A stretch of DNA of 64,000 bases from Acidobacteriota bacterium (GCA_021779935.1 JAJXZT010000027.1:62001-126000), one strand, 5' to 3'. Numbered from the stretch's first letter, positions 8,543-16,555 are shown. The notes: generated by a model from the letters alone, not told the origin. Numbers and translations: made by a program.

Positions 8543-9922
8543 TTTTACTTTTTCCGATTCTCCGATCTTCTGATTTTCCGTTTGCCTCATTCGCGTCATC
8601 CGCAGCTTCCATGCCGTGGCCAGCGCGATCCCTATCGCGATCAATCCCACGCACAGTCCTGCCCACAACCCGCGCACGCCCATCCCTTGCTCGAAGCACA
8701 GGTACCATCCCAGCGGCAGCCCGACAATCCACCATCCCACAAAGTCCGTAATCACTGCCGTATGCGTATCGCCCGACCCGCGCAGTGCCCCAATCGACGT
8801 CACGTGCACGCCGTCGAAGAACTGGAAGATCGCCGCAATCGCCAGCAGTGAAATCGCAACCTTCATCACCGCTGGATCAGTCGTAAAGATCGCCACCAGT
8901 GGCCTCGGTATCAGCCAGAACGCCAGTGCCGCGCAGCTCATAAACGTTGCGCTCACCGCCACGCCCGTCCAGCCCGACGCGTTCGCCGCCTCCGCATCGC
9001 CCCGTCCTAGCGCATGGCCCACCCTTACCGCCGTTGCCGACGACACGCCCAGCGGCACCATGAACGTGAACGATGCCAGCGACAGCGCAATCTGGTGTCC
9101 CGACACGGCCACCGCGCCCAGCCGTCCCGCAATCAGCGTGCTCGCCGAAAACACGCCCATCTCCATCGCAATCTGTCCCGCCGCCGGAGCCCCCAGCTTC
9201 ACAATCTCCCAGATCCGCCCCGTGTATAGCTCCCAGGCATAGCGCCCCAGGTGGAACCCCCGCTTGCGGTTCTGCCACATCACGTAGCCCGCCAGCACCG
9301 CCACCATGTAAAAGCGCGAAATCGTCGTCGACCATCCCGACCCCTCCGCCCCCATCGCCGGAAACCCCATGTGCCCATAGATCAGCACCCAGTTCCCTGC
9401 AAAGTTGATCAGGTTGGCCGAGATCAGCGTGAACGGAATGATGTCCACCAGGTGGATCGCCTGCAGGTAGCGACGCACCGCAAAGTACGCCAGCAGCGGT
9501 GGCAGCCCCCAGCTCATCGCGTGCAGAAACGGCCCCACCTGCGGAGCCACATGCGTCTCGATCCCGAAGTGCGGCAGCAGCGGAACGCTCACCCAGATCA
9601 CGCCCACCAGCGCCAGCCCCAGCGGCGCCGCCAACTGTAGCCCGGCAAACAGGCTGCGATGGCAGTCTTCCATCTCTCCCGCGCCATACTGTTGCGACAC
9701 AATCGCGTCCAGCCCCAGCAGAATCCCTTCCGCCACGATCGCGAAGACGTAGAACACCGCCGACCCGATGCTCACGCTGGCAATCGCCTGCGGACCCACG
9801 CGCCCAATCATCGCCAGGTCCACAAAGTTCATCAGCATCCAGCCCATCTCGGCCACCATCAGCGGCACCGCCAGCCGAAGCATGGGCCCGATCTCCGCGC
9901 GAAATTGAGCAGGACGAATCAT
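8531..9922 (-). CDS. MATE family multidrug efflux transporter (NorM-like)
   Basis: Multi-antimicrobial extrusion protein of 463 residues with about twelve hydrophobic segments, the family norm. The two pseudo-repeats begin RLAVPLMVAEMGWMLMNFVD (about 17-36) and KLGAPAAGQIAMEMGVFSAS (about 241-260), the paired MATE signatures. It should export cationic drugs or metabolites in exchange for Na+ or H+ at the inner membrane. The last about 24 residues (from LRMTRMRQTENQ onward, ending KSHG) are hydrophilic and encoded inside intergenic repeat DNA (8549-8570 and 8531-8542), so the natural C-terminus appears to have been extended by repeats. No Shine-Dalgarno is seen before the ATG at 9922. Substrate unknown. 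Confidence 0.9.
   Translation of the reverse strand: MIRPAQFRAEIGPMLRLAVPLMVAEMGWMLMNFVDLAMIGRVGPQAIASVSIGSAVFYVFAIVAEGILLGLDAIVSQQYGAGEMEDCHRSLFAGLQLAAPLGLALVGVIWVSVPLLPHFGIETHVAPQVGPFLHAMSWGLPPLLAYFAVRRYLQAIHLVDIIPFTLISANLINFAGNWVLIYGHMGFPAMGAEGSGWSTTISRFYMVAVLAGYVMWQNRKRGFHLGRYAWELYTGRIWEIVKLGAPAAGQIAMEMGVFSASTLIAGRLGAVAVSGHQIALSLASFTFMVPLGVSSATAVRVGHALGRGDAEAANASGWTGVAVSATFMSCAALAFWLIPRPLVAIFTTDPAVMKVAISLLAIAAIFQFFDGVHVTSIGALRGSGDTHTAVITDFVGWWIVGLPLGWYLCFEQGMGVRGLWAGLCVGLIAIGIALATAWKLRMTRMRQTENQKIGESEKVKSHG
8549..8570. repeat. 22-bp repeat (TTTTTCCGATTCTCCGATCT family), copy 1
   Basis: An exact 22-bp match to 11707-11728, extended by similar TTTTCCGTTT and CCCTCA/CCTCAT words. This copy lies inside the 3' end of the MATE gene and encodes part of its C-terminal tail (KIGESEK); the other lies just after the tryptophanase stop. 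Confidence 0.7.
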
Positions 9923-9934
9923 AAAAAGAAAGAA

Positions 9935-10008
9935 AGCTGCTGGCTTTTAGCCGTTAGCCTTTGGCCAAAAGCTAAACACTAAGAGCCAAGAGCTAATGGC
10001 TAACAGCT
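9935..10008. repeat. Palindromic intergenic repeat built from GCTAA/TTAGC words
   Basis: Inverted repeat with outer arms AGCTG (9935-9939) and CAGCT (10004-10008), inner TTAGCCGTTAGCC against GAGCTAATGGCTAAC, and a perfect palindrome TTTGGCCAAA at 9960-9969. It fills most of the gap between the MATE start and the rpmB terminator. It has the same design as the other palindromic elements but unrelated sequence. Confidence 0.6.
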
Positions 10009-10014
10009 GCCTCA

Positions 10015-10044
10015 AACAACAAAGCCCCCGCAACGCGGAGGCTT
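10015..10044 (-). terminator. Rho-independent terminator of rpmB
   Basis: Read on the minus strand, AAGCCTCCGC, a 3-nt loop GTT and GCGGGGGCTT form a 10-bp stem with one G-T wobble (10022-10044). The T-rich tail TGTTGTTTG follows. Confidence 0.75.
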
Positions 10045-10118
10045 CTTCTTACATCGATTTCCACCAATGGCCAACGTTCTACGCTGCGGACCGCCAGGGC
10101 CAGCGCCGCGCCGTTCGC

Positions 10119-10313
10119 TTAGGCCTTGGTAACTTTGCCGCTGCGCAGGCAGCTTGTGCAGACGCGCATTTTCTTCGCGTTCGGACTGCCGGCCACCTTG
10201 GCCTTCACCGGACGCAGGTTGACGTTCCACCGCCGACGCGTCAGGTTGTTCGCGTGCGAAACGTTATTGCCAAATTGCGGACCTTTGCCGCAGACATCGC
10301 ATACTTGTGCCAT
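10119..10313 (-). CDS. rpmB: 50S ribosomal protein L28
   Basis: Small ribosomal protein of the large subunit, 64 residues, single domain. The N-terminus carries CDVCG (cysteines 5 and 8) and the C-terminus RVCTSC (cysteines 52 and 55), making a C+ zinc-ribbon form of L28. Between them [18 protein letters not shown] is the family signature. The start ATG at 10313 has a GGAG about 9 nt upstream. A clear terminator follows the stop, so it appears to be transcribed alone. Because all four cysteines are present, zinc binding is expected, and no zinc-independent paralogue is visible in the window. Confidence 0.97.
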   Translation of the reverse strand: MAQVCDVCGKGPQFGNNVSHANNLTRRRWNVNLRPVKAKVAGSPNAKKMRVCTSCLRSGKVTKA

Positions 10314-10785
10314 TGCTATAACTCCGGAATTTTCGGGATCGCCTTCGGCGTCCGTTCAAGGTCCCCGCGAACTCGTCGCCGGGTTGACACCCCGCCGCTA
10401 CGGGGTCTCCAGCCGCCAGAATCCCGCGCCTCAGGCGCAGTCCCCAGTCAGGACAATCAGGCTGGTGCCAAAACATAGATTCTACAGGAGCCACCAGTTT
10501 TCAGCAACCGGAGGGAAAGTTCGGCCGGTGGCCCCCATCTCGCGGCCAACCCTGTGTTTTGGTGCCCCATATCTGCCAGCGGTTGGCAGATGTGGGTCTT
10601 TTAGGACTCAACCGCTGAACCGTTCCAGCGCCGACACTTTACGCCTTAACCATCACAACCGCGAATGAATGCTCCTCCGCCTTTGCTTTTCCAATTCATT
10701 CCTCTGTGTCTCTGCGCCTCTGCGGTGATCCTTTGTGTCCCCCCACGAGCATCGCCGCCGTTCTGAGGCTGAAGCCTAACCGCTG
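10314..10785. other. 470-bp gap without a credible gene
   Basis: No frame here has coding character. It contains several small palindromes (CCCCGCCGCTACGGGG near 10401; GCGCCTCAGGCGC near 10427), a long hairpin (10566-10596), and a repeat word GGTGATCCTTTGT near 10724 that recurs at about 11164 together with the following CGAGCA. The rpmB promoter should lie at its left end but no convincing -35/-10 pair was found. Confidence 0.6.
10566..10596. repeat. Strong intergenic hairpin
   Basis: CCCATATCTGCCA (10566-10578), a 5-nt loop GCGGT and TGGCAGATGTGGG (10584-10596) form a 13-bp stem with one wobble, followed by TCTTTT on the plus strand. No plus-strand gene lies just upstream, so it is not an obvious terminator; it may be a small mobile-repeat hairpin or part of an unannotated RNA. 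Confidence 0.55.
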
Positions 10786-11019
10786 CTACTCCTCTGCGTC
10801 CATCCGCAACTCCGGCAGAGCGAGTATCAACCTCCGCCCGAGCCAACTCGCCAACATTGCCAGTCCGAATGCCAGCCCGAAACTGACCACCCACTCAACT
10901 CTCGATAACCCTTGACCGAAATTGCCGAGAACGAACATCAGCACCACTCCCGACAGATACGAAGACACCATGACACCGCCCAGTAGCATCTTCGCAGACA
11001 GCTGCTTCCTCGTGTTCAT
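10786..11019 (-). CDS. Small hypothetical two-helix membrane protein
   Basis: Unrecognised protein of 77 residues starting MNTRKQLSAKMLLGG. Two hydrophobic segments (about 11-31 and 43-61) are joined by a short polar turn (GNFGQGLSRVE); the second ends with a positive RR pair, and the C-terminus is acidic. The layout suggests a helical hairpin with a short cytoplasmic tail. It lies about 105 bp downstream of another minus-strand membrane protein, so the two could be co-transcribed. No motif gives a function. The composition and codon use look like those of neighbouring genes, and I judge it a real but lineage-restricted gene. Confidence 0.55.
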   Translation of the reverse strand: MNTRKQLSAKMLLGGVMVSSYLSGVVLMFVLGNFGQGLSRVEWVVSFGLAFGLAMLASWLGRRLILALPELRMDAEE

Positions 11020-11124
11020 AAGTGCGCGCCTCCTCGTTCAAACCCCTACACTTCACCCCCAATCATTTCGTTCGTCAATCCGTTTTCCATTCGTCCTTCG
11101 CAATTTCTCCTTCGTCCTTCCCAA

Positions 11125-11610
11125 TCAGCAACCGTCAATCGTCAATTCCTCTGTGACCTCTGTGGTGATCCTTTGTCTTCCCGCGAGCACCCCCGCCATC
11201 GTCAGTCCCATGAAGAACACGTGCGAGAAGATCAGGTTTGCCAGTGATGCGATGCTTGCCGGACCCTGTTTCGGAGCCCGTGACAGCGGCACCACGCCGT
11301 AGTGCATGAAGAAGAACACGCCCAGTCCATAGATCGGCGCGTACACCGCCCAACGCTTCAGCAGCACCGGAAACTTCCGGCTCAGCCTGTAGTACGTCAG
11401 CGTCGTGCACAGCGCGATGAAGAAGTGAATATCCAGTCCAAGCATTGCCGAGGTCCATCCGCCCTGGAACGCCCTCACCCCCAGCAGCCCGCTGGCGATA
11501 AACTGCAACACCCTCTTCGTGCCTGCGCCCTTGATCCACCCGATGAACACAATGGCGTCGGCTATATCCAACGTCCCCGCCACCAGCCACGCACAAAGAA
11601 CTCGCTTCAC
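11125..11610 (-). CDS. Hypothetical four-helix membrane protein with a repeat-encoded tail
   Basis: Protein of 161 residues, family not recognised. Four hydrophobic segments are visible: about 5-24, 33-55 (weak), 59-75, 85-105 and a last one about 120-145. It starts MKRVLCAWLVAGTLDIADAI, a pattern seen in small uncharacterised membrane proteins of soil bacteria. A GTG start at 11610 follows GGGGG by about 6 nt. The last 17 residues or so (RQRITTEVTEELTIDGC) are encoded in the intergenic repeat word GGTGATC...CTCTGTGACCTCTGTG, so the original stop was probably lost or moved. Function unknown; possibly co-transcribed with the small protein downstream. Confidence 0.6.
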   Translation of the reverse strand: MKRVLCAWLVAGTLDIADAIVFIGWIKGAGTKRVLQFIASGLLGVRAFQGGWTSAMLGLDIHFFIALCTTLTYYRLSRKFPVLLKRWAVYAPIYGLGVFFFMHYGVVPLSRAPKQGPASIASLANLIFSHVFFMGLTMAGVLAGRQRITTEVTEELTIDGC

Positions 11611-11662
11611 TCCTCACCCCCTGCTCAAAGTCCCAACACCCTACCCCAACTTTTGCGCAATG

Positions 11663-11704
11663 AAAAGGCGCTTTCCGGGATTTCCTCCCAAAAAGCGCCT
11701 TTCC
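11663..11704 (-). terminator. Terminator downstream of the tryptophanase gene
   Basis: AAAGGCGCTTT (11664-11674) and AAAGCGCCTTT (11692-11702) form an 11-bp perfect stem around a 17-nt loop. On the minus strand the stem is followed by TTCATTG and includes a T-run; on the plus strand CCTGTTTT follows, so it may work in both directions. Confidence 0.65.
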
Positions 11705-11706
11705 TG

Positions 11707-11728
11707 TTTTTCCGATTCTCCGATCTTC
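11707..11728. repeat. 22-bp repeat (TTTTTCCGATTCTCCGATCT family), copy 2
   Basis: Exact match to 8549-8570. Here it lies in the 3' untranslated region between the tryptophanase stop (11745) and its terminator. Confidence 0.7.
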
Positions 11729-11744
11729 CGTTTTCCCGTTTCCC

Positions 11745-13127
11745 TCAGTCCGCCGTCGCCAACTCCTGCTCCGTCACCGCGCTCAGCGGGCGATAGTACG
11801 CGCTGAATGCCGGCAGAATCTCCGGCTTGAACTCATACTCCAGCCCGCCGATTTCTTCGCGCCGCTTCCATACATCGCCAATCACGTCGGCAACGTAGTC
11901 GAGCTGCGTCTGGCTGTAGACGCGTCGCGGCAGGCACAGCCGCACCAGTGACATCGTTTCGCCCGAACTCAGCTTCGCCGATCCAATCTCCACCGTCCTC
12001 ACACCGCCTTCCAGGTAGATCTCCGCCGCCAGCGCCGACGCCGGAAGTTGCTCCAGCTTCAGGTGTGGCAGGAAACCCCGCGCGTCGAGAAAGACCGAGC
12101 TTCCGCCCGCAGGCTCCGCGATTGGAATGCCCTGCTCGCGCAGCCTCGCGCCGAGGTATTCCGTCATGCCCAGCCGGTGCGCCAGGTAATTCGCGTCCAT
12201 GCCCTCGCGCAGCCCCACGCGCATCACCTCCAGGTCGCGTCCGGCCATCCCGCCGTAAGTAGGGAAGCCCTCGGTGAGCACCAACCGTTCGCGCAGTCGC
12301 GGCACCAGCGCGCCGTTGTTCGTGCACAACAGCCCGCCGATATTCGACAGCGCGTCTTTTTTCCCGCTCAGAATCAGCCCGTCGCCGTAGCTGAACATCT
12401 CGCGCACAATCTCTTCAATCGACTTGCCTGAATACCCGTTCTCGCGTTGTTGGATGTAGTACGCGTTCTCGGCGAAGCGGCAAGCGTCGAAATAGAGCGG
12501 CACGCCGAACTCGCGGCACGCGGCGCTGACGGCGCGAATGTTGGCCATCGCGACCGGCTGGCTTCCGCCCGAGTTATTCGTGACGGTCAGCAGCACCATC
12601 GGCACTCGCTCACGCTTCTCGCGCAGCAGCGTGCGCAGCGCCTCCACGTCCATGTTGCCCTTGAAGGGATGCCGAAGTTGCAGGTCCATGCCTTCCGCGC
12701 ACAGCAGGTCGGCACACTCCACGCCGAAGTCCGTGAGGTTGGCCCGCGTCGTATCGAAGTGCGTGTTATTCGGCACCAGATCCCCGGCCTTGCACATCAC
12801 GCTGAACAGCAACCGCTCCGCTCCGCGTCCCTGGTGTGTCGGGAAGACGTAGGTGTACCCGAAGACGTCGCGCACTGTTTCTTCAAATCGCGCGAAGCTT
12901 TTGCTCCCGGCGTAGCTCTCGTCGGCAATCATCAGCGCCGCCCACTGCTCGGCCGAGAGTGAGTTCGTGCCCGAGTCCGTCAGCAGGTCGACCGTGACGG
13001 CCTCCGCCGGCAGCAGAAACATGTTGTAGTGAGCTTCCTGCAACAGCGCCTCGCGCTCGTTGCGCGAAGTCAGGCGGATCGGCTCGACCATCTTGATGCG
13101 ATAAGGTTCCAGCACAGCGCGACTCAA
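11745..13127 (-). CDS. tnaA: Tryptophanase / tyrosine phenol-lyase family beta-eliminating lyase
   Basis: PLP enzyme that splits an aromatic amino acid to the arene, pyruvate and ammonia. The TTG at 13127 is chosen because GGAGG (13134-13138) lies 6 nt upstream; it gives 460 residues, right for the family, while the ATG further out adds a non-homologous leader. The PLP lysine is in SGKKDAL (Lys257). Overall wording (DLLTDSGTN, NIGGLLC, GGMAGRDLE) is closest to tyrosine phenol-lyase. However, at two specificity sites it has the tryptophanase residues: Asp125 in HFDTTR (Thr in TPL) and Ile381 in VEIG (Arg in TPL). The C-terminal site (His in TnaA, Phe in TPL) aligns with alanine. Substrate is therefore uncertain. 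No tnaB permease or TnaC leader was found. Confidence 0.85.
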   Translation of the reverse strand: MSRAVLEPYRIKMVEPIRLTSRNEREALLQEAHYNMFLLPAEAVTVDLLTDSGTNSLSAEQWAALMIADESYAGSKSFARFEETVRDVFGYTYVFPTHQGRGAERLLFSVMCKAGDLVPNNTHFDTTRANLTDFGVECADLLCAEGMDLQLRHPFKGNMDVEALRTLLREKRERVPMVLLTVTNNSGGSQPVAMANIRAVSAACREFGVPLYFDACRFAENAYYIQQRENGYSGKSIEEIVREMFSYGDGLILSGKKDALSNIGGLLCTNNGALVPRLRERLVLTEGFPTYGGMAGRDLEVMRVGLREGMDANYLAHRLGMTEYLGARLREQGIPIAEPAGGSSVFLDARGFLPHLKLEQLPASALAAEIYLEGGVRTVEIGSAKLSSGETMSLVRLCLPRRVYSQTQLDYVADVIGDVWKRREEIGGLEYEFKPEILPAFSAYYRPLSAVTEQELATAD

Positions 13128-13325
13128 GGAGTGCCTCCAAAATATGACATGACAAGAATAGAAAAGAAGACGCGCCATTTGAATGGCGGTTATTAGGAAA
13201 TACAAAGAACGCCAGTATGGATATTAAGTCAATTGCCACTTATGCCTTACGCGGTTGCGAGCCATGAATAGTACCCGTTTCTTCGCTCGGCTATTCGGCC
13301 ATCATCGGGAGTGGCTGCACTATCG

Positions 13326-13334
13326 TGCGATACT
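13326..13334 (+). promoter_or_regulatory. Extended -10 (TGCGATACT) for a leaderless DUF971 gene
   Basis: TG-C-GATACT ends 6 nt before the ATG at 13341, the textbook distance from -10 to +1. No Shine-Dalgarno precedes the ATG. Confidence 0.5.
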
Positions 13335-13340
13335 AGAGGC

Positions 13341-13760
13341 ATGTCCGCCGCAGCAGAGCCCAAATCCGTCAAGGTCAATAAGACCTCCGGCGCCGGGATG
13401 GAGATCGAGTGGAAAGACGGCCACCGGAGCACTTATAGCTTTGTTTTCCTGCGCGATGCCTGTCCTTGCGCGCTGTGTGACGATGAGCGCTCCAAGAGTG
13501 GCCGTAAGCCTGGCGACCCTATGCAGCCCGTCGCCGGAGCGTTGCCGATGTTCAAGGCCATGGCGCGTCCGACCGAGGTCGAAGGCGTGGGCAAGTACGC
13601 GATTCGCTTCGTCTGGAACGACGGCCATCAGCACGGCATTTACTCGTGGGAGTATCTCCGCGAGGTCTGCCCCTGCGAGCAGTGCAAGGCCGCACGGGAC
13701 TCGATGAAGGGTTTGGAAGAGGACATCGCGGCGCACGGAAAACACAGTCACAAGCATTAA
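13341..13760 (+). CDS. DUF971 (GBBH-like N-terminal) domain protein
   Basis: Protein of 139 residues built from one DUF971 domain, the small module also found at the N-terminus of gamma-butyrobetaine hydroxylase. It has two similar halves: DGHRSTYSFVFLRDACPCALC (first half, cysteines 41, 43 and 46) and DGHQHGIYSWEYLREVCPCEQC (second half), so both halves carry a CPCxxC group that should bind zinc or an iron-sulfur centre. Free-standing members are often linked to Fe-S assembly or carrier proteins, but the function is not established. A His-rich tail (HGKHSHKH) ends the chain. Start at 13341 rests on the extended -10 just upstream; the helicase start lies 33 bp past its stop. Confidence 0.8.
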   Translation: MSAAAEPKSVKVNKTSGAGMEIEWKDGHRSTYSFVFLRDACPCALCDDERSKSGRKPGDPMQPVAGALPMFKAMARPTEVEGVGKYAIRFVWNDGHQHGIYSWEYLREVCPCEQCKAARDSMKGLEEDIAAHGKHSHKH

Positions 13761-13792
13761 GCCGCCAGCGACAAGCGGGTTCGGAAAAGACA

Positions 13793-16426
13793 TTGCCGTT
13801 TCTAGAAAAACTCAATCCCCAGCAGCGTGAAGCCGTAGAGACCGTGAAAGGGCCTGTTTTGATATTGGCTGGCGCGGGCTCGGGGAAGACGCGCGTCATC
13901 ACCTATCGCATCGCCTATCTCGTCGAGCACGAGGGTGTCGCGCCGGAATCCATTCTGGCCGTGACCTTCACCAACAAGGCTGCCAAGGAGATGGCCGAGC
14001 GCGTCGAGCAGCTTGTCGGGCATCGTTCGCTTTCCAAGCCGGTCATCTCCACGTTCCACTCCTTTTGCGTGCGCGTGTTGCGGCGCGACATCGAAGCGCT
14101 GCAGATCAACGGCAAGGGCTATCGCAAGGATTTCGTCATCTACGACGAGTCCGATCAGCAGATGGTTGTGAAGGCCGCCATCCGCCGCTTGGGTATTGAC
14201 GACAAGAAGCTGACGCCGCGTTCCGTGCTTTCGCACATCTCGTGGGCCAAGAATCACATGCTCGATCCACAGGAGGTCTACCTCAAGTCGGCCGATCCCA
14301 AGACCGAGAAGGTCGCACAGATTTACCAGATCTACCGGCAGGAACTGGCCAAGTCCAACGCGCTCGACTTCGATGACCTGTTGCTGGAGACCGTTCGCCT
14401 GCTCAAGGGCGTTGGCGAGGTTCGCGAGAAATATCAGCGCCGCTACCACTTCCTCCTCGTCGACGAGTATCAGGACACCAACCGCCCGCAGTACGAAATC
14501 ATGTGCGCCCTGGCTGGCGCTCGGCACAACGTCTGCGCCGTCGGTGATGAGGATCAGTCCATCTACTCCTGGCGCGGAGCGGACATCCGCAACATTCTCG
14601 AGTTCGAGCAGGACTTCCCCGAAGCCAAGATTATTCGGCTGGAACAGAACTACCGCTCCACGCAGCAGATCCTCGAAGCCGCGTCCTCCGTGGTCAAGAA
14701 CAACGTCAAGCGCAAGGGCAAGAATCTCTGGACCGACCGCCAGGGCGGCACCAACATCGGTTACTACGAAGCGCCCGACGGAGAGAACGAAGCGCTCTTT
14801 GCCGCCGACTACATTGCAAAGTTTCTCCAGAAAAAAGCCGAAGATGGAGAGCCCGCGCGCGCCGCGATTCTCTACCGCACCAACGCGCAGTCGCGTCTCT
14901 TTGAAGAAGCTCTGCGCCGTTACGGATTGAAGTACAACGTCGTCGGCGGATTCTCCTTCTACGAGCGCGCTGAGATCAAGGACATGATCTCGTACCTCAA
15001 GGTCGTGCTGAACCCCAACGACTCCGTCGCGCTGCAAAGGGTGATCAACACGCCCGCGCGCGGCATCGGCAAGACGACCATGGAGACCGTGGAGCGCATC
15101 GCGCTCGAAACTGGTCTCTCGGTCTGGGGCGCTCTCGGCGAAGTCATCGAGCGTCAACTCCTGCCGCAGCGAGCGCTGGTGGCGCTCAAAGGTTTCCGCG
15201 AAATCATCGATGATGCGCGAGCCATGGCCTCCGGAAGTTACGCGCAGCACTTGGAAGAGTCCGCGCAGGCCGAGGTCAGCGCACCGGAGACGGTTGCGCC
15301 CGTCGAAGCGCCTGCACCGGCGGCGATTGAAATCCCCGAAGTCGCAGCCGGAGATCAGCATGGTTTTGATTTCGGCGACCTGAGTTTCAATCCTGCCGAT
15401 CTCAATGGCGAGTCGGAGACATTGGCCGATTTCGTGCCGGAAGAATTTGCTGGAGAAGAGGTACCGCTCGTCGCGGAAGAGAGCGCGGCATCGCCGGCGG
15501 GCGCAAATACCGCAGACCTCCTGAAGTTCCTCCTCGACCGCACGCGATACATCCGTCAACTGGAGCAGGAGGACACGCCCGATGCCGAGGCGCGCATTGA
15601 GAACCTCCGCGAGTTGGTCAACGCCGCCCTGGATTCGCGCGATCGCGGCGAGTCTATGAGCGACTTCCTCGACCACGCGGCGCTGGTCAGCGACGTCGAT
15701 CAATTTGACGAGAACCAGCAGATCACCCTTATGACGCTCCATGCCGCCAAGGGTTTGGAGTTTCCGCTTGTCTTCCTCGTCGGCATGGAAGAGGGCCTCT
15801 TCCCGCACTCGCGCACCCTACTCGCGCCGGACGACATGGAGGAAGAGCGCCGCCTTTGCTATGTCGGCATGACGCGCGCCATGGAACAGTTGGTGCTTTC
15901 GCGGGCCCGCTTCCGCCGTCGCTATGGCACGGACATGCCGGAGCCTGCGACTCCATCACGTTTCTTGGAAGAGGTGCCGCCGCAGCTTATGGAGGACTTT
16001 GGTTCGCCGGGACGCGGTCGCACTTCATCACGCTCAGGCCATGGAGACGATGGCTTTGAGTCTTCCACCCACTACGATTACGAGAACGAGGACCAGAGTG
16101 GCGCATGGGGAAGCCCTGCGCGCGGAGCCGCATCCAATGGGCGCGCCAAGCCGTCCTATGGCGGCGCCACCTACAACTCCATCGACAACATCGCGGAGTT
16201 TTTCGCCTCGCGGGGCAAGAAGTTTTCTCTGCCGAAAATGGAGGCGGAGAAGCCCGGAGGCAAGCGCGGATTCCGCAAGGGCGACCGTGTGCGTCACCCG
16301 AAATATGGCGAAGGAATCGTCTATCTGCGCGAAGGTGATGGGGAAGATGCCAAGATTACGGTACAATTTCCTCGCTTCGGCCTGAAAAAGCTGGTGGAGA
16401 AGTACGCGCAGCTGGAGAAGGCGTAA
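13793..16426 (+). CDS. pcrA: PcrA/UvrD superfamily 1 DNA helicase
   Basis: ATP-driven 3'-5' helicase for repair and replication restart. From the TTG at 13793 it is 877 residues, longer than the usual 720-750. Walker A GAGSGKT is at 27-33, motif II DEYQD at 224-228, QNYRST at motif IV, and LMTLHAAKGLEFPLVF plus YVGMTRA near 645-695. The C-terminal Tudor-like module (about 825-877, starting GDRVRHPKYGEG) is the one that binds RNA polymerase in PcrA/UvrD. The extra length comes from an Ala/Pro/Glu-rich insert at about 488-575 in the 2B region. The start is uncertain: the frame is open to 13646, overlapping DUF971, but homology begins at FLEKLNPQQREAV. Confidence 0.94.
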   Translation: MPFLEKLNPQQREAVETVKGPVLILAGAGSGKTRVITYRIAYLVEHEGVAPESILAVTFTNKAAKEMAERVEQLVGHRSLSKPVISTFHSFCVRVLRRDIEALQINGKGYRKDFVIYDESDQQMVVKAAIRRLGIDDKKLTPRSVLSHISWAKNHMLDPQEVYLKSADPKTEKVAQIYQIYRQELAKSNALDFDDLLLETVRLLKGVGEVREKYQRRYHFLLVDEYQDTNRPQYEIMCALAGARHNVCAVGDEDQSIYSWRGADIRNILEFEQDFPEAKIIRLEQNYRSTQQILEAASSVVKNNVKRKGKNLWTDRQGGTNIGYYEAPDGENEALFAADYIAKFLQKKAEDGEPARAAILYRTNAQSRLFEEALRRYGLKYNVVGGFSFYERAEIKDMISYLKVVLNPNDSVALQRVINTPARGIGKTTMETVERIALETGLSVWGALGEVIERQLLPQRALVALKGFREIIDDARAMASGSYAQHLEESAQAEVSAPETVAPVEAPAPAAIEIPEVAAGDQHGFDFGDLSFNPADLNGESETLADFVPEEFAGEEVPLVAEESAASPAGANTADLLKFLLDRTRYIRQLEQEDTPDAEARIENLRELVNAALDSRDRGESMSDFLDHAALVSDVDQFDENQQITLMTLHAAKGLEFPLVFLVGMEEGLFPHSRTLLAPDDMEEERRLCYVGMTRAMEQLVLSRARFRRRYGTDMPEPATPSRFLEEVPPQLMEDFGSPGRGRTSSRSGHGDDGFESSTHYDYENEDQSGAWGSPARGAASNGRAKPSYGGATYNSIDNIAEFFASRGKKFSLPKMEAEKPGGKRGFRKGDRVRHPKYGEGIVYLREGDGEDAKITVQFPRFGLKKLVEKYAQLEKA

Positions 16427-16464
16427 TCAGGATATAGAGCAGATTCACGGAAGGTATACCCTCT

Positions 16465-16555
16465 GGTAGAGCCGGGCTTTAGCCCGGCGTTGCCAAACGC
16501 AGAGGGATGGGGCTTCAGCCCCCGAGGTACACCAACCGTGGAACCGCTCCGGCCG
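16465..16555. repeat. Double-hairpin intergenic element, copy B
   Basis: About 91 bp, the same order of parts as 3955-4048: GGTAGAGCCGGGCTTTAGCC with its closing arm, then GGGATGGGGCTTCAGCCCC, GGTACACC and TGGAACCGCTCCGGCCG. Same strand as copy A and likewise just downstream of a plus-strand gene. Confidence 0.75.

Noticed and set aside
11745-13127. Calling the lyase a plain tyrosine phenol-lyase
   Set aside because: The Arg and Thr that define that enzyme are replaced by the tryptophanase residues, so the substrate is left open.
13802-15808. A 668-residue minus-strand open frame
   Set aside because: Antisense shadow of the PcrA helicase; no protein-like pattern.
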